Positions 43,100 through 53,400 of a stretch of DNA of 64,000 nucleotides are shown here, one piece after another. The stretch is from Oribacterium sp. C9 (GTDB lineage: Bacteria; Bacillota; Clostridia; Lachnospirales; Lachnospiraceae), in the NCBI RefSeq assembly GCF_002007235.1, contig NZ_MUHW01000001.1:62001-126000 (forward strand), read 5' to 3'. The position numbers were made by a program, and so were the translations under genes. Each line of letters opens with the position of its first letter. Position 1 is the first letter of the stretch. The notes beneath the pieces were generated by a model. The model was not told where the DNA came from and made no database searches. It saw only the letters and a list, made by a program, of their open reading frames with translations.

Positions 43100-44902
43100 A
43101 TGGATTTTTTTGAAGAGTATAAGCGTTGGATAGAGTTTGCAAAGGGCTCTGATGAAGATATAGAGAAAGAGCTTGAGTCTATGGAGGGTGATGAAGTAAA
43201 AATAGAAGATGCCTTCTACAGAGATCTCGAGTTTGGAACAGGAGGACTCAGGGGAGTAATCGGTGCGGGAACCAATCGTATGAATGTTTACACTGTTGCT
43301 AAAGCTTCCCAGGGACTTGCTAACTATGTGGTAAAAAAGTATCCTGTCGAGAAGCGCCGTATTGCAGTTTCCAGAGACAGTCGTATCAAATCAGATATTT
43401 TTGCCAGAACGGCGGCAACAGTCTTTGCTGCCAATGGAATAGATGTTTATATCTATGAGGATATAATGCCTACACCTTGTCTCAGCTTCGCTACAAGGGA
43501 GCTTGAGTGTGCAGCAGGTATCATGGTGACAGCCAGCCACAATCCGTCAAAGTATAACGGCTATAAGGTATATGGAGATGACGGATGCCAGATAACAACC
43601 GTAGCTGCTGCAGAGATACTTTCAGAAATCGAAAAGATAGATATATTCAGTGGAGTGAAAAATCTTCCATTCGGAATCGAGGGCACAGCGGATGAGCCTG
43701 TTGCCATCACTGATGCCGGCGATGAAAGAAAGGGAAGGATATACTGGATAGGTCCAAAGATCTACACTGATTTCATAAAGAATGTAAAGGCTCAGTCAGT
43801 ACTTTCTGAAGATGAGAAGATAGATAGAAATGTCGCCATAGTTTATTCACCCCTTAATGGTACAGGATTAAAGCCGGTGACCAGAGTTCTCAGTGAGAGC
43901 GGATACACCAACATTACAGTGGTAAAGGAGCAGGAAGCTCCTGACGGAAATTTCCCGACATGCCCGTATCCGAATCCCGAGATAAAAGAGGCTATGGCCC
44001 TTGGTATGGAGTATGCAAGGAAGGAAAATGCAGATCTTTTACTTGCAACCGATCCGGACTGCGACAGAGTTGGAATCGCTGTTAAGGATGAAAACGGAGA
44101 GTACCGTCTTTTAAGCGGAAATGAGACAGGTATACTGCTCCTCGACTATATTGCATCCAAGCGACAGAAGAATGGCAGCATGCCGGAGCATCCTGTTATG
44201 GTAAAGACCATAGTTACCATGGACATGGCAGAGCGTATCGCCGAACATTATGGAATAAAGACCGTCAATGTACTTACAGGCTTCAAGTTCATAGGTGAAC
44301 ATATAGGAAGACTTGAAAGTGAGGGAAGGGAAAAGGATTACATATTCGGTTTTGAAGAAAGCTACGGTTATTTAAGTGGTGGATATGTGAGAGACAAGGA
44401 TGCTGTTGACGGAGCCTTCCTTATCTGCGAGATGTTCTCGTACTATAAGACCAGGGGTATAAGTCTTCTGGAGAAGCTCTCAGAGCTCTACAGGGAGTAT
44501 GGATACTGCTTAAATACTCTTCACAGCTATCAGTTTGAGGGTTCTGCAGGATTTGAGAAGATGCAGAGGATAATGCAGCAGTTCCGCATGGATTCCTACG
44601 CGGCAAAGCTTCAGGGTGCAGCAGTACCTGAGGATAAGCCGGGACAGCATCAGGCAGAAGCATTGGAATGCTTTGGCGACAAGGCTATAGAAAAGCTTTT
44701 GGATTACAAGCCGGGCCTGGACGGACTTCCCAAGTCTGATGTACTGAAGTATCTTTTGAGTGACCACTGCTCCGTTGTGATCCGTCCTTCAGGAACGGAG
44801 CCTAAGCTTAAGGCGTATATCTCCATCAGTGCGGAGAGTCGTGAAGCGGCAGAAGCCGTTGAAGAGAAGATAGCTTCAGAGCTTCAGGAAAGAATGAAGT
44901 GA
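43100..44902 (+). CDS. pgm: alpha-phosphoglucomutase/phosphomannomutase
   Basis: This 600-residue alpha-D-phosphohexomutase interconverts glucose-6-P and glucose-1-P. Motifs in order are the phosphoserine loop TASHNPSKYNGYK, metal-binding DPDCDRVG, sugar-binding GFEESYGYL and phosphate-binding RPSGTEPKLKAY. Its length fits the long PgcA-type enzymes of Firmicutes. The ATG at 43100 is preferred since GGAG lies 6 bases upstream; in-frame ATGs at 43085 and 43088 have no ribosome site. It can feed glucose-1-P to glycogen synthesis and to CDP-glucose formation by RfbF downstream. Confidence 0.95.
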   Translation: MDFFEEYKRWIEFAKGSDEDIEKELESMEGDEVKIEDAFYRDLEFGTGGLRGVIGAGTNRMNVYTVAKASQGLANYVVKKYPVEKRRIAVSRDSRIKSDIFARTAATVFAANGIDVYIYEDIMPTPCLSFATRELECAAGIMVTASHNPSKYNGYKVYGDDGCQITTVAAAEILSEIEKIDIFSGVKNLPFGIEGTADEPVAITDAGDERKGRIYWIGPKIYTDFIKNVKAQSVLSEDEKIDRNVAIVYSPLNGTGLKPVTRVLSESGYTNITVVKEQEAPDGNFPTCPYPNPEIKEAMALGMEYARKENADLLLATDPDCDRVGIAVKDENGEYRLLSGNETGILLLDYIASKRQKNGSMPEHPVMVKTIVTMDMAERIAEHYGIKTVNVLTGFKFIGEHIGRLESEGREKDYIFGFEESYGYLSGGYVRDKDAVDGAFLICEMFSYYKTRGISLLEKLSELYREYGYCLNTLHSYQFEGSAGFEKMQRIMQQFRMDSYAAKLQGAAVPEDKPGQHQAEALECFGDKAIEKLLDYKPGLDGLPKSDVLKYLLSDHCSVVIRPSGTEPKLKAYISISAESREAAEAVEEKIASELQERMK

Positions 44903-44969
44903 GAATAATGACAGTGCGAATACCGAAGAGATTCGATATCATTTTTTGACGCGCACATTATAATATTTG

Positions 44970-45019
44970 ATCCGGTGAATTTTTCGATTTCTGAATCGGA
45001 AGATTCACCGGATTTTTTT
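44970..45019 (+). terminator. terminator after pgm
   Basis: ATCCGGTGAAT pairs with ATTCACCGGAT (11 bp) with inner weak pairing TTCGAT/AATCGGA, followed by T6. Confidence 0.9.
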
Positions 45020-45100
45020 GTAGAAAAATATACAAATATAGGGATGATTATTTTAATAAGGTGCTTGTCTTTGGATGGTAAAAATAAAAACAAAATAAAA

Positions 45101-45127
45101 TTAGCACTCACCACTTGAAAGTGCTAA
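45101..45127 (+). promoter_or_regulatory. CIRCE element (HrcA operator)
   Basis: TTAGCACTC, a 9-base spacer and AAGTGCTAA match the CIRCE consensus TTAGCACTC-N9-GAGTGCTAA with one mismatch. It overlaps the clpB -35 box, so HrcA would block the promoter until heat stress. Confidence 0.92.
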
Positions 45128-45142
45128 CAACTGAGCTATAAT
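45115..45142 (+). promoter_or_regulatory. promoter of clpB
   Basis: TTGAAA (45115-45120), a 16-base spacer and consensus TATAAT (45137-45142). The -35 lies inside the CIRCE element. Confidence 0.8.
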
Positions 45143-45207
45143 CATTATTAACAGAGAAAGATATATCCGGATGTTTTCTCTGTATGTTTTTCAGGAGGAA
45201 TCAGTTT

Positions 45208-47796
45208 ATGAATATCAATAAATTTACCAAGAAATCAATAGAAGCTATAAACAAGTGTCAGGATATAATCACAGAGTACGGGAATCAGTATGTTGAGCAG
45301 ATACATCTCTTGTTTAGTCTTATCACCATAGATGAGAGTCTTATCGCTCAGCTTTTAAAGAAAATGGGAGTTCCTGTTGATGAGTTCAGGGATAGTCTGG
45401 AGGCTGAGATCTCCAAGCTTCCGAAGGTCACAGGAACGGGTCAGATGTACATGTCACAGGCTGCAAACCTTGCCTTGACTAGAGCTGAGGATCATGCAAA
45501 ATCCATGGGAGATGAGTATGTTTCCGTAGAACATATTTTCCTTTCCATAATGAAGGAAGCAGATCCGGCAGTAAAACGTCTTTTTAAGGAATACAACATA
45601 ACAAAGGATGGATTCTTAAAGGCACTTTCTGAGGTACGTGGTAATCAGAGAGTGGTTTCAGATAACCCGGAGGACGTTTACGATACCCTTAATAAGTACG
45701 GATATGAGATGGTGCAGGGTGCCAGGGAGCAGAAGCTTGATCCTATCATCGGTCGGGATGATGAGATACGTAACATCATACGTATACTTAGTCGAAAGAC
45801 TAAGAATAATCCTGTTCTTATAGGTGAGCCCGGTGTTGGTAAAACAGCTGTAGTTGAAGGTCTTGCCCAGAGGATAGCAAAGGGAGAGGTTCCTGAAAGT
45901 CTCAAGGATAAAAAAATATTTGCACTTAATATGGGTTCCCTTGTGGCAGGCGCAAAATACAGAGGTGAATTTGAGGAGAGACTCAAGGCTGTTCTTGATG
46001 AAGTAAAGAAATCAGAAGGACAGATACTGATGTTCATAGATGAGCTCCATACCATAGTGGGAGCGGGAAGAACAGACGGGGCCATGGATGCAGGCAATAT
46101 ACTTAAGCCTATGCTTGCCAGAGGAGAGCTTCACTGTATCGGTGCCACGACTCTTGATGAATACCACAAATATATAGAAAAGGATGCGGCCCTCGAGAGA
46201 CGTTTCCAGCCTGTACAGATCGATGAGCCGGATGTGGAGGATACCATTTATATTTTGAGAGGTATCAAAGAGAGCTATGAGCAGTATCATGGAGTCACCA
46301 TTACGGACAATGCTCTTGTGGCGGCGGCAACATTATCCGACAGATATATCTCCGACAGATTTCTTCCGGACAAGGCCATAGACCTTGTGGATGAGGCCTG
46401 CTCCATGGTGAAGACCCAGATGGAATCCATGCCGGAGGAAATGTCAGAGATTCAGAGCAGACTTACACAGTTAAGGATGGAGCAGATCTCTCTCAAGAAA
46501 GAGGATGATAAGCTTTCAAAAGATCGTCTTCAGGAGATAGAGAAGGAGCTTGCAGAGCTTCAATCTGAGTTTGATGCCAAGAAGGCTCAGTGGGACAATG
46601 AAAAGAATTCCGCTGAAAATCTTCAGAAGCTCCGTGAACAGAGAGACCGCGTCCGTAAGGATATAGAAAAGGCCATGCAGATGGCTGATTATGATAAGGC
46701 TTCAAAGCTTCAGTATCAGGATCTTCCGGAAATAGAGAGAAAGCTTTCAGAAGTTGAAAACAGTGTTCACGGTGAGGACAAGTCACTCCTTCAGGAGACT
46801 GTAACTGAAGAGGAGATAGGGAAGATAGTAAGCCGCTGGACAGGCATACCTGTTTCCAAGCTCAATGAATCGGAGAGAAGCAAGGTACTCCATCTGGATC
46901 TCGAGATTCACAAGAGACTCATAGGTCAGGACGAGGCTGTGGAGAAGGTAGTGGAAGCGATCCAACGTTCAAAGGCAGGCATAAAGGATCCGGGAAGACC
47001 TATAGGCTCATTCCTGTTTATGGGACCTACCGGTGTAGGAAAGACCGAGCTTGCCAAGGCTCTGGCTCAGAATCTTTTTGATGATGAAAATGCTATGGTA
47101 CGTATAGATATGTCGGAATACATGGAAAAGTATTCCGTATCGAGACTTATCGGTGCGGCTCCGGGATATGTTGGATATGAGGAAGGCGGTCAGCTTACAG
47201 AGGCTGTGAGACGTAAGCCATACTCTGTTGTGCTTTTTGATGAAATAGAGAAGGCACATCCGGATGTGTTCAACATACTGCTTCAGGTACTGGATGACGG
47301 ACGTATCACAGACAGTCAAGGTAAGACAGTGGACTTCAAGAACACCATAATCATACTGACCAGTAACCTGGGCGCCCAGTATCTTCTGGAAGGGATCGAT
47401 GGAAACGGAAACATCACAGAGGCAGCAAGGAAAAATGTTCATGATGAACTCTTTAAATCCTTCCGGCCTGAGTTTTTAAATCGTCTGGATGAGATCATAA
47501 TGTTTAAGCCTCTTAGCAAGGACAACATCGGAAACATCACAGATCTCATGATAAGCGATATCAATAAGCGTCTTTCGGACCGTCAGCTTTCCATAGAGCT
47601 TACATCCGGTGCCAAGGAATATATCGCAGATTACGGATATGAACCTCAGTTCGGTGCAAGACCACTTCGTCGTTTCATTCAGAAGAACGTAGAGACAATG
47701 GTAGCAAGATGCATACTTGAAGATAAGGTTCAGGAGGGTGACACCATGGTCATCGATCAGAGATTGGGAAAACTCAGTGTTGAAATCAGACATTAA
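45208..47796 (+). CDS. clpB: ATP-dependent disaggregase ClpB
   Basis: This 862-residue Hsp100 chaperone works with DnaK to resolve protein aggregates. It has an N-terminal Clp domain (about 1-140), AAA-1 with Walker A GEPGVGKT and the pore loop [12 protein letters not shown], then the middle coiled-coil domain (about 405-530) that marks ClpB rather than ClpA/C. AAA-2 has GPTGVGKT and a D2-small region ending [15 protein letters not shown]. The ATG at 45208 follows CAGGAGG; an in-frame ATG at 45184 precedes that site. It is controlled by the CIRCE element and ends before a long hairpin. Confidence 0.97.
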   Translation: MNINKFTKKSIEAINKCQDIITEYGNQYVEQIHLLFSLITIDESLIAQLLKKMGVPVDEFRDSLEAEISKLPKVTGTGQMYMSQAANLALTRAEDHAKSMGDEYVSVEHIFLSIMKEADPAVKRLFKEYNITKDGFLKALSEVRGNQRVVSDNPEDVYDTLNKYGYEMVQGAREQKLDPIIGRDDEIRNIIRILSRKTKNNPVLIGEPGVGKTAVVEGLAQRIAKGEVPESLKDKKIFALNMGSLVAGAKYRGEFEERLKAVLDEVKKSEGQILMFIDELHTIVGAGRTDGAMDAGNILKPMLARGELHCIGATTLDEYHKYIEKDAALERRFQPVQIDEPDVEDTIYILRGIKESYEQYHGVTITDNALVAAATLSDRYISDRFLPDKAIDLVDEACSMVKTQMESMPEEMSEIQSRLTQLRMEQISLKKEDDKLSKDRLQEIEKELAELQSEFDAKKAQWDNEKNSAENLQKLREQRDRVRKDIEKAMQMADYDKASKLQYQDLPEIERKLSEVENSVHGEDKSLLQETVTEEEIGKIVSRWTGIPVSKLNESERSKVLHLDLEIHKRLIGQDEAVEKVVEAIQRSKAGIKDPGRPIGSFLFMGPTGVGKTELAKALAQNLFDDENAMVRIDMSEYMEKYSVSRLIGAAPGYVGYEEGGQLTEAVRRKPYSVVLFDEIEKAHPDVFNILLQVLDDGRITDSQGKTVDFKNTIIILTSNLGAQYLLEGIDGNGNITEAARKNVHDELFKSFRPEFLNRLDEIIMFKPLSKDNIGNITDLMISDINKRLSDRQLSIELTSGAKEYIADYGYEPQFGARPLRRFIQKNVETMVARCILEDKVQEGDTMVIDQRLGKLSVEIRH

Positions 47797-47885
47797 GGAT
47801 ATAAGAGGAGTAGTAATTTCAGTATCCTGTCATCTAAATTTAAGCATTTCTTTTACTATTCTGTGATATACTCAAAAAGATTTAA

Positions 47886-47933
47886 GATGGTGCACATCAT
47901 AAGAGCTTTATATGTGCATCATCATATCTTTTT
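47886..47933 (+). terminator. terminator after clpB
   Basis: GATGGTGCACAT-c-ATAA pairs with TTAT-ATGTGCATCATC around GAGC (about 16 bp, one G-U pair), followed by ATATCTTTTT. Confidence 0.8.
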
Positions 47934-47986
47934 GATTGAAGCAGCCCTTAGGTGCTGTTCATCATATTGTATTCCGGGAGAAAAAT

Positions 47987-48781
47987 ATGAAATTAAATAA
48001 GATGATAAAAGTCATGATAACAGCGATGACCCTGTCAACACTGGCCGGTGCTCCGGCTATGGCGGACTGGCAGTACACCCTTTACGGACCGGTCGCAGTA
48101 TGGACCAATACCGTAACCGGTGAACAGACAACTGTGTATGCAGGTCAGCCTGCACCGGATGGTACAGCAGCACCGACACTGGCATTGACACAGGAGAACA
48201 CAACCGCATCCTATGACGTCAATGCGGCCATAGCGGCAGCAAACGCGGCTGTGGATGCAGCGAAGGCTGCCCGGGGCGGAAGTACAGGCAGTGTTATTTC
48301 ACAGGAGCAGATGGCGGCAAACACTGCAGCGGCTAATGTAAATATGAATACAAATACGGTTACCGTCATAAACGGAGTCTCATCAGGAAGCAGGGCAAGT
48401 GGACTCAGCAACGCAGAGCTCCCGATGATCTCGACCGGAGACCAGACACAGTACAATTCCACAGGTCTTTCTGATGGTACATATGTAGGACCGGGTAACA
48501 GTGTTTCTGCAAAGATTTCAGGTGGAAAGGTTTCCACTCAGGATTCAAGCTATGTTGCAAAGGACGGGCATATAGTGACAAATGCCCAGGCTCCTGACGT
48601 GACAGCTGTTTCTGTTGCGTCATCAGGCAGTACAGGCTCAAACGGTACCGCTTCGGTTCCGGGAACTTCAACAGCCACATCGACAGCTGCTTCAACAGGA
48701 AATACTGTGGTCAATTATAGCGGTACACTGCCATCTACAGGTGCAGGTAATGTAAGCACATATTCAACTCCTGTAGCTTGA
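47987..48781 (+). CDS. secreted low-complexity protein
   Basis: This 264-residue protein has a classical signal peptide, MKLNKMIKVMITAMTLSTLAGAPAMA, with an AxA cleavage site before DWQYTLYGPVAVWTNTVTGEQTTVYAGQ. The mature part is rich in Ala, Thr, Ser, Gly, Val and Asn, poor in charge, with no Cys after the signal. It lacks an LPxTG anchor; LPSTGAGN near the C-terminus is LPxTG-like (LPSTG) but is followed by only 10 residues without a hydrophobic span, so sorting is unlikely. GGGAG precedes the ATG. Function unknown; a surface or matrix protein is a reasonable guess. It lies between clpB and the polysaccharide cluster. Confidence 0.75.
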   Translation: MKLNKMIKVMITAMTLSTLAGAPAMADWQYTLYGPVAVWTNTVTGEQTTVYAGQPAPDGTAAPTLALTQENTTASYDVNAAIAAANAAVDAAKAARGGSTGSVISQEQMAANTAAANVNMNTNTVTVINGVSSGSRASGLSNAELPMISTGDQTQYNSTGLSDGTYVGPGNSVSAKISGGKVSTQDSSYVAKDGHIVTNAQAPDVTAVSVASSGSTGSNGTASVPGTSTATSTAASTGNTVVNYSGTLPSTGAGNVSTYSTPVA

Positions 48782-48868
48782 GCTTGAGCCTATATTGTAG
48801 CCGTAACTTCATAGCCAAGTCATTTAGGCTATATGTAGTGTATAGTAAAACCTAAAAAAATGTGTTAG

Positions 48869-48909
48869 TATAATCTCCAAATGCCGAGAAGGCATCTGGA
48901 GATTTTTTT
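48869..48909 (+). promoter_or_regulatory. hairpin combining promoter, terminator and ribosome site before wzt
   Basis: TATAAT (48869-48874) is the likely -10. ATCTCCA-a-ATGCC (48873-48885) pairs with GGCAT-c-TGGAGAT (48891-48903) around GAGAA and is followed by T7, whose end adjoins the ATG. The only Shine-Dalgarno candidate, GGAG, lies in the right arm. Transcripts reading in from upstream would form a terminator that also hides GGAG. Transcripts starting near 48881 would lack most of the left arm and expose it. No good -35 is visible. Confidence 0.6.
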
Positions 48910-50442
48910 ATGACAGAAAATGAAATAAATAATATAAACAAAGAAGCCGGTGATGATTCAGCTAAGGGTGCTTCGGATGTTGTTATCGACGTGAAGGATG
49001 TTACAAAGATCTACAGACTTTACGACCAGCCGATAGACAGACTGAAAGAGGCTATAAGCGTTACCCATAAGAATTATCATCGAGATTTTTATGCTTTAAA
49101 TCATATAAATTTTCAGGTGGGGAAAGGCGAGTCTGTAGGTATCATAGGTACCAACGGTTCCGGTAAGTCCACTATACTGAAGATCATAACAGGAGTTCTC
49201 ACCCCGACAAGCGGTTGTGTGAACATTAACGGTATCGTATGTGCACTTTTGGAGCTTGGAGCAGGCTTCAACCCTGACTATACAGGTATCGAGAATGTTT
49301 ACATGAACGGTACCATGATGGGCTTTACCAGAGAACAGATGGATGCGAAGCTTCAGGAGATTCTTGATTTTGCTGACATAGGGGATTTTGTGAACCAGCC
49401 GGTAAAGAGCTATTCAAGCGGTATGTTCGTACGACTTGCATTTGCCATGTATGTAGCCATGGATCCAGAGATCCTGATAGTAGATGAGGCTCTTTCTGTA
49501 GGAGATGTCTTTTTTCAGGCAAAGTGCTATCACCGTATGGATGAGCTGAGACGAAACGGTACAACTATCCTTATGGTCACCCATGATCTTGGTTCGGTTA
49601 TGAAGTACTGTGACAGAGTCATACTTATAAACAAGGGTGAAAAGATATCTGAAGGTCAACCGGGAGATATGGTGGATCTTTATAAGAAGATCCTTGCCGG
49701 AAGATTCACAGAGGAAGATAAACTGGACTTAAAGCGCCGCGAAGAAGTTAAGGCTGCCAGTGATTTTATAGATGGGCAGAATTTCGGTGTGGATACTGTT
49801 GGGACAGCCGCCATGGATGAAATGGCAGATTCCGCTGCATCCCGAACTGAGGATAAAACTAAGGATGTATCGGCGGTTATCGAGAAAAGTGAGACTTCCG
49901 GGAATTCTGAAAAGCAGCATTATACTGAAGCCGGTAAAAATTCTTATGAAGCCGGAAAACTCATGCAGGATGAGCTGAGTCTTAATCCACATGTTCAGCA
50001 TTACGGTGACGGCAGAGCATCCATATGGGATCTCGGTATCCTGGATGAAAGAGGAAAGGTCACCAATGTTATAGTTAAAGGTGAGATGTTCTCCATAAAA
50101 GAAAAAATCAGATTTAACGCGGATATCGAGGCGCCTATATTCACCTTCACCATAAAGGACAAGCGGGGCGCGGACCTGACAGGAACCAACACCATGATAG
50201 AAGGCAGCGACATTAAACCTGTTAAGGCCGGAGATGAGTATGTGGTTACATTTACCCAGAGGATGACCCTTCAGGGAGGGGAATATCTTCTGAGCATGTC
50301 ATGTACCGGATTTGAACAGGGAGAGCATGTTGTATATGACAGAAAGTACGATGTTGCTTCCCTTACGGTACTTTCAAATAAAAACACTGTAGGTGTATAC
50401 GATATGGAGTCTCAGGTGACTCTGGAAAGGCATAACAAATAA
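48910..50442 (+). CDS. wzt: polysaccharide-export ABC transporter ATPase with Wzt-type C-terminal domain
   Basis: This 510-residue protein has an ATPase domain (about 20-260) with Walker A GTNGSGKST, signature YSSGMFVRLAFAMYVAMDPEILIVDEALSVGD and H-loop MVTHD, in the TagH/RfbB/Wzt subgroup. A Ser/Asp/Glu-rich linker (about 265-355) leads to a C-terminal beta-sandwich (about 365-505, SIWDLGILDERGKVTNVIVKGEMFSIKEKIRF...TLQGGEYLLSMSC) like the Wzt domain that recognises the capped glycan end. No permease partner (Wzm) is adjacent or in the window. It overlaps the next gene by one base (TAATG). Expression may be gated by the hairpin in front. Confidence 0.92.
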   Translation: MTENEINNINKEAGDDSAKGASDVVIDVKDVTKIYRLYDQPIDRLKEAISVTHKNYHRDFYALNHINFQVGKGESVGIIGTNGSGKSTILKIITGVLTPTSGCVNINGIVCALLELGAGFNPDYTGIENVYMNGTMMGFTREQMDAKLQEILDFADIGDFVNQPVKSYSSGMFVRLAFAMYVAMDPEILIVDEALSVGDVFFQAKCYHRMDELRRNGTTILMVTHDLGSVMKYCDRVILINKGEKISEGQPGDMVDLYKKILAGRFTEEDKLDLKRREEVKAASDFIDGQNFGVDTVGTAAMDEMADSAASRTEDKTKDVSAVIEKSETSGNSEKQHYTEAGKNSYEAGKLMQDELSLNPHVQHYGDGRASIWDLGILDERGKVTNVIVKGEMFSIKEKIRFNADIEAPIFTFTIKDKRGADLTGTNTMIEGSDIKPVKAGDEYVVTFTQRMTLQGGEYLLSMSCTGFEQGEHVVYDRKYDVASLTVLSNKNTVGVYDMESQVTLERHNK

Positions 50443-53400
50443 TGAGTTTTACACGTCATATGACCAATCTTATAGATTGGTTCTATTTTGAAGATGTGAC
50501 CACCGGTATGGAAAGGGACGCATCTGTGCTGATCCTCGGTGAAAAGGATTATACAGCACCATTTATCGAGCTTCTTGAAAAAAGAGTAAAGACAGTATCG
50601 AGAAGACTTGATGAGTCTACATATGATTACGTTATCATTCCTGTACTCACCAGGAGAGTTCTCAAGATGTTCAAGGGAAATCTCGGAACCATGTACAGCT
50701 CAATTACCGGAACCTGGCTCAAGCAGGGCGGATGTATTATGATGGGTATGCAGAATGCTCTGGATATCGACCGTATGTCATCGGGAGAGAAGGAAGCAGA
50801 TGTTATCTATATGCGCTGGTCAAAGATAAATGAGCTTCGCAGTCTCCTTCGCGAAGAGCATCCTGAGTCAAAGGAATGGATGTATTATCCGGTTCCCGAG
50901 CTTAAGATGCCACTCAATTTTTATACTGATGAGCGCCTTCCGGGACCTGCGGATGAAACAGAGAAGATAGCTCTTCTCGTTAAGGAGAATCAGTTCCAGG
51001 AGTTTGCGCCATCCTATTATTACATTTTCCAGCCGGACGGAACTCATCGTAGCAGGGCAAAGGATTATCGAAAATACCTTCCGTTATATCTTAAGTACAA
51101 TTCAAGCAGAAAGCCTGAATATGCCATAAAGACAGAGATATACAGAGACGACAAGGGAAAGCGCCATGTGGTAAAGGCAGGAATCACTCCGGATGCCAAT
51201 GCTCACATCGATTCTCTTACCGAAAAGGCAAAGGAGCAGCGTAAGGCAAATCCTACCGTGGATGTGCTTATGGCTGAGGAAACAAGTCATGCTCTCGGAG
51301 ATTTCCAGCTTCTGAGCTATCAGGTATACCCATATCTTGAGGGAAAGAATCTCGGAAAGATCCTTGCAGATATGATAAAAGACGGAGTCGCTCCGTTAAA
51401 GGAGCTTGCCGAGTCTGTAGACATGGTCATCGGTGCTGTGGACGGCACGGTCAATCCTGCAAATCTTGATTGTCTCTTTGATAATGTGATCATGGAGAAC
51501 GGAAGACCTACACTTATTGACTGTGAGTGGGTACTTCCAAGGGAAGTGGAAGTAAGGTTCTTACAGTTCCGTATCCTTTATTACTGGTATCTTGAGTACC
51601 GTGACAGCATGGCTTATGATGATCTGTTCGGATTCCTGCGTAATTTCGGATTCACAAAGCCGGAATGTCAGGAGCTTCTCGACAAGGAAAAGGAGTTCCA
51701 GCTCTTTGTTCACGGGGACGGTCAGGACAGCAATGTAAATGCCTACTATGAGAATAAAGTGACGGTTCATCGTTTCAATGAGCTCAAGGGCAACCTTGCC
51801 GTAGCTGAGAATGAGAGGACCATACTCGCTCAGGAGACTAAGGAGCAGAAGATCGCTCTCAGGAAGGAACGTGAGATCAACAGACTGACATCTGTGCATG
51901 TTGCCAACCTTACAAAGGTGATAAAGACCCACGAGAGAGACATTGACACCCTCATCAAGGAGAGAGAATACTATAAGGCTCATATGGGATGGACAGGAAA
52001 GGTATCTGAAAGCATCAATGATGCCTACACAAGAAGATTTCCTGTAGGCTCCAGAAAGCGTAAGCTTCTTTCTTATGTCGGTCAGACCTTTGCACATCCT
52101 ATAAAGATGCTTCCTATGTTCTTTACCGAGGAAGGAAAGAACCTTATCCGCGGTGATTTCAACATAGGCGCTTTTTACAGTGAGTACGGAAAGGTATCAT
52201 TTGAGAAAACAGACAAGCCTCTGGTAAGTATCGTTATTCCTTGTTATAACCAGATCAACTATACATATCAGTGTCTAGTGAGCATAAAGCAGCACACTGA
52301 TTTCGAGAAAACTCCGTATGAGGTCATCATCGCAGATGATGTTTCGACTGATGCGACCCGTGAGATCGGATTCTATGCCGATAATCTGGTGATCGCCAGA
52401 AATACAGAGAATATGGGATTCCTCAAGAATTGTAATCAGGCAGCAGCCATTGCAAGAGGACAGTATATTTTCTTCCTTAACAACGATACAAAGGTAAATG
52501 ACGGATGGCTCGATTCTCTTGTTGAGCTTATAGAGAGTGACGACTCCATCGGTATGGTGGGATCCAAGCTCGTATATCCTGATGGACGTTTACAGGAGGC
52601 AGGAGGAATCATCTGGTCTGACGGTTCAGGCTGGAATTACGGAAGACTCCAGGATCCTGATGAACCTGAATACAATTATGTAAAGGAAGTAGACTATATT
52701 TCCGGTGCAGCCATCATGATCCGCACAGATCTCTGGAAGGAGATCGGAGGCTTCGATGAGAGATTTGCTCCGGCTTATTATGAGGATACCGACCTTGCCT
52801 TCGAAGTGCGTAAGCATGGAAAGAAGGTTGTGTTCCAGCCGAAGTCGGTAATCACTCACTTTGAGGGTATCTCAAACGGTACAGACACATCGGATACTTC
52901 GGGACTTAAGCATTATCAGGTGGTAAACCAGCAGAAGTTCAAGGAGAAGTGGGCGGAGGAGCTGAAGAAGCAGTCAGTAAATGACGGCAGTCCTAACCCG
53001 TTTGCAGCCCGTGAGCGCGGACAGAATTCCAAGTATATCCTTGTGGTGGATCATTACGTTCCTACCTGGGATAAGGATGCAGGCTCCAAGCTTGATTATC
53101 AGTACATGCAGCTTTTCATGAAGGTTGGTTACAGGGTCAAGTTCCTGGGCGATAACTTCGCACATGAGGAGCCTTATACTTCGGCTCTTCAGCAGATGGG
53201 AATCGAAGTACTGTATGGAAACACCATGCAGTCGGGAATCTGGGATTGGATAGACAGGAACAAGAAGTTCATAAATATCGCATATCTCAACAGGCCTCAT
53301 ATCGCTGCCAAGTATATCGACTATATATGTGACAACACAGATATCAAGGTCATCTACTTCGGTCATGACCTTCATTCGCTTCGTCTCATGCGTGAGTACG

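Noticed and set aside
48740-48781. Sortase-anchored surface protein reading of the secreted protein
   Set aside because: LPSTG is present but no hydrophobic span or basic tail follows.
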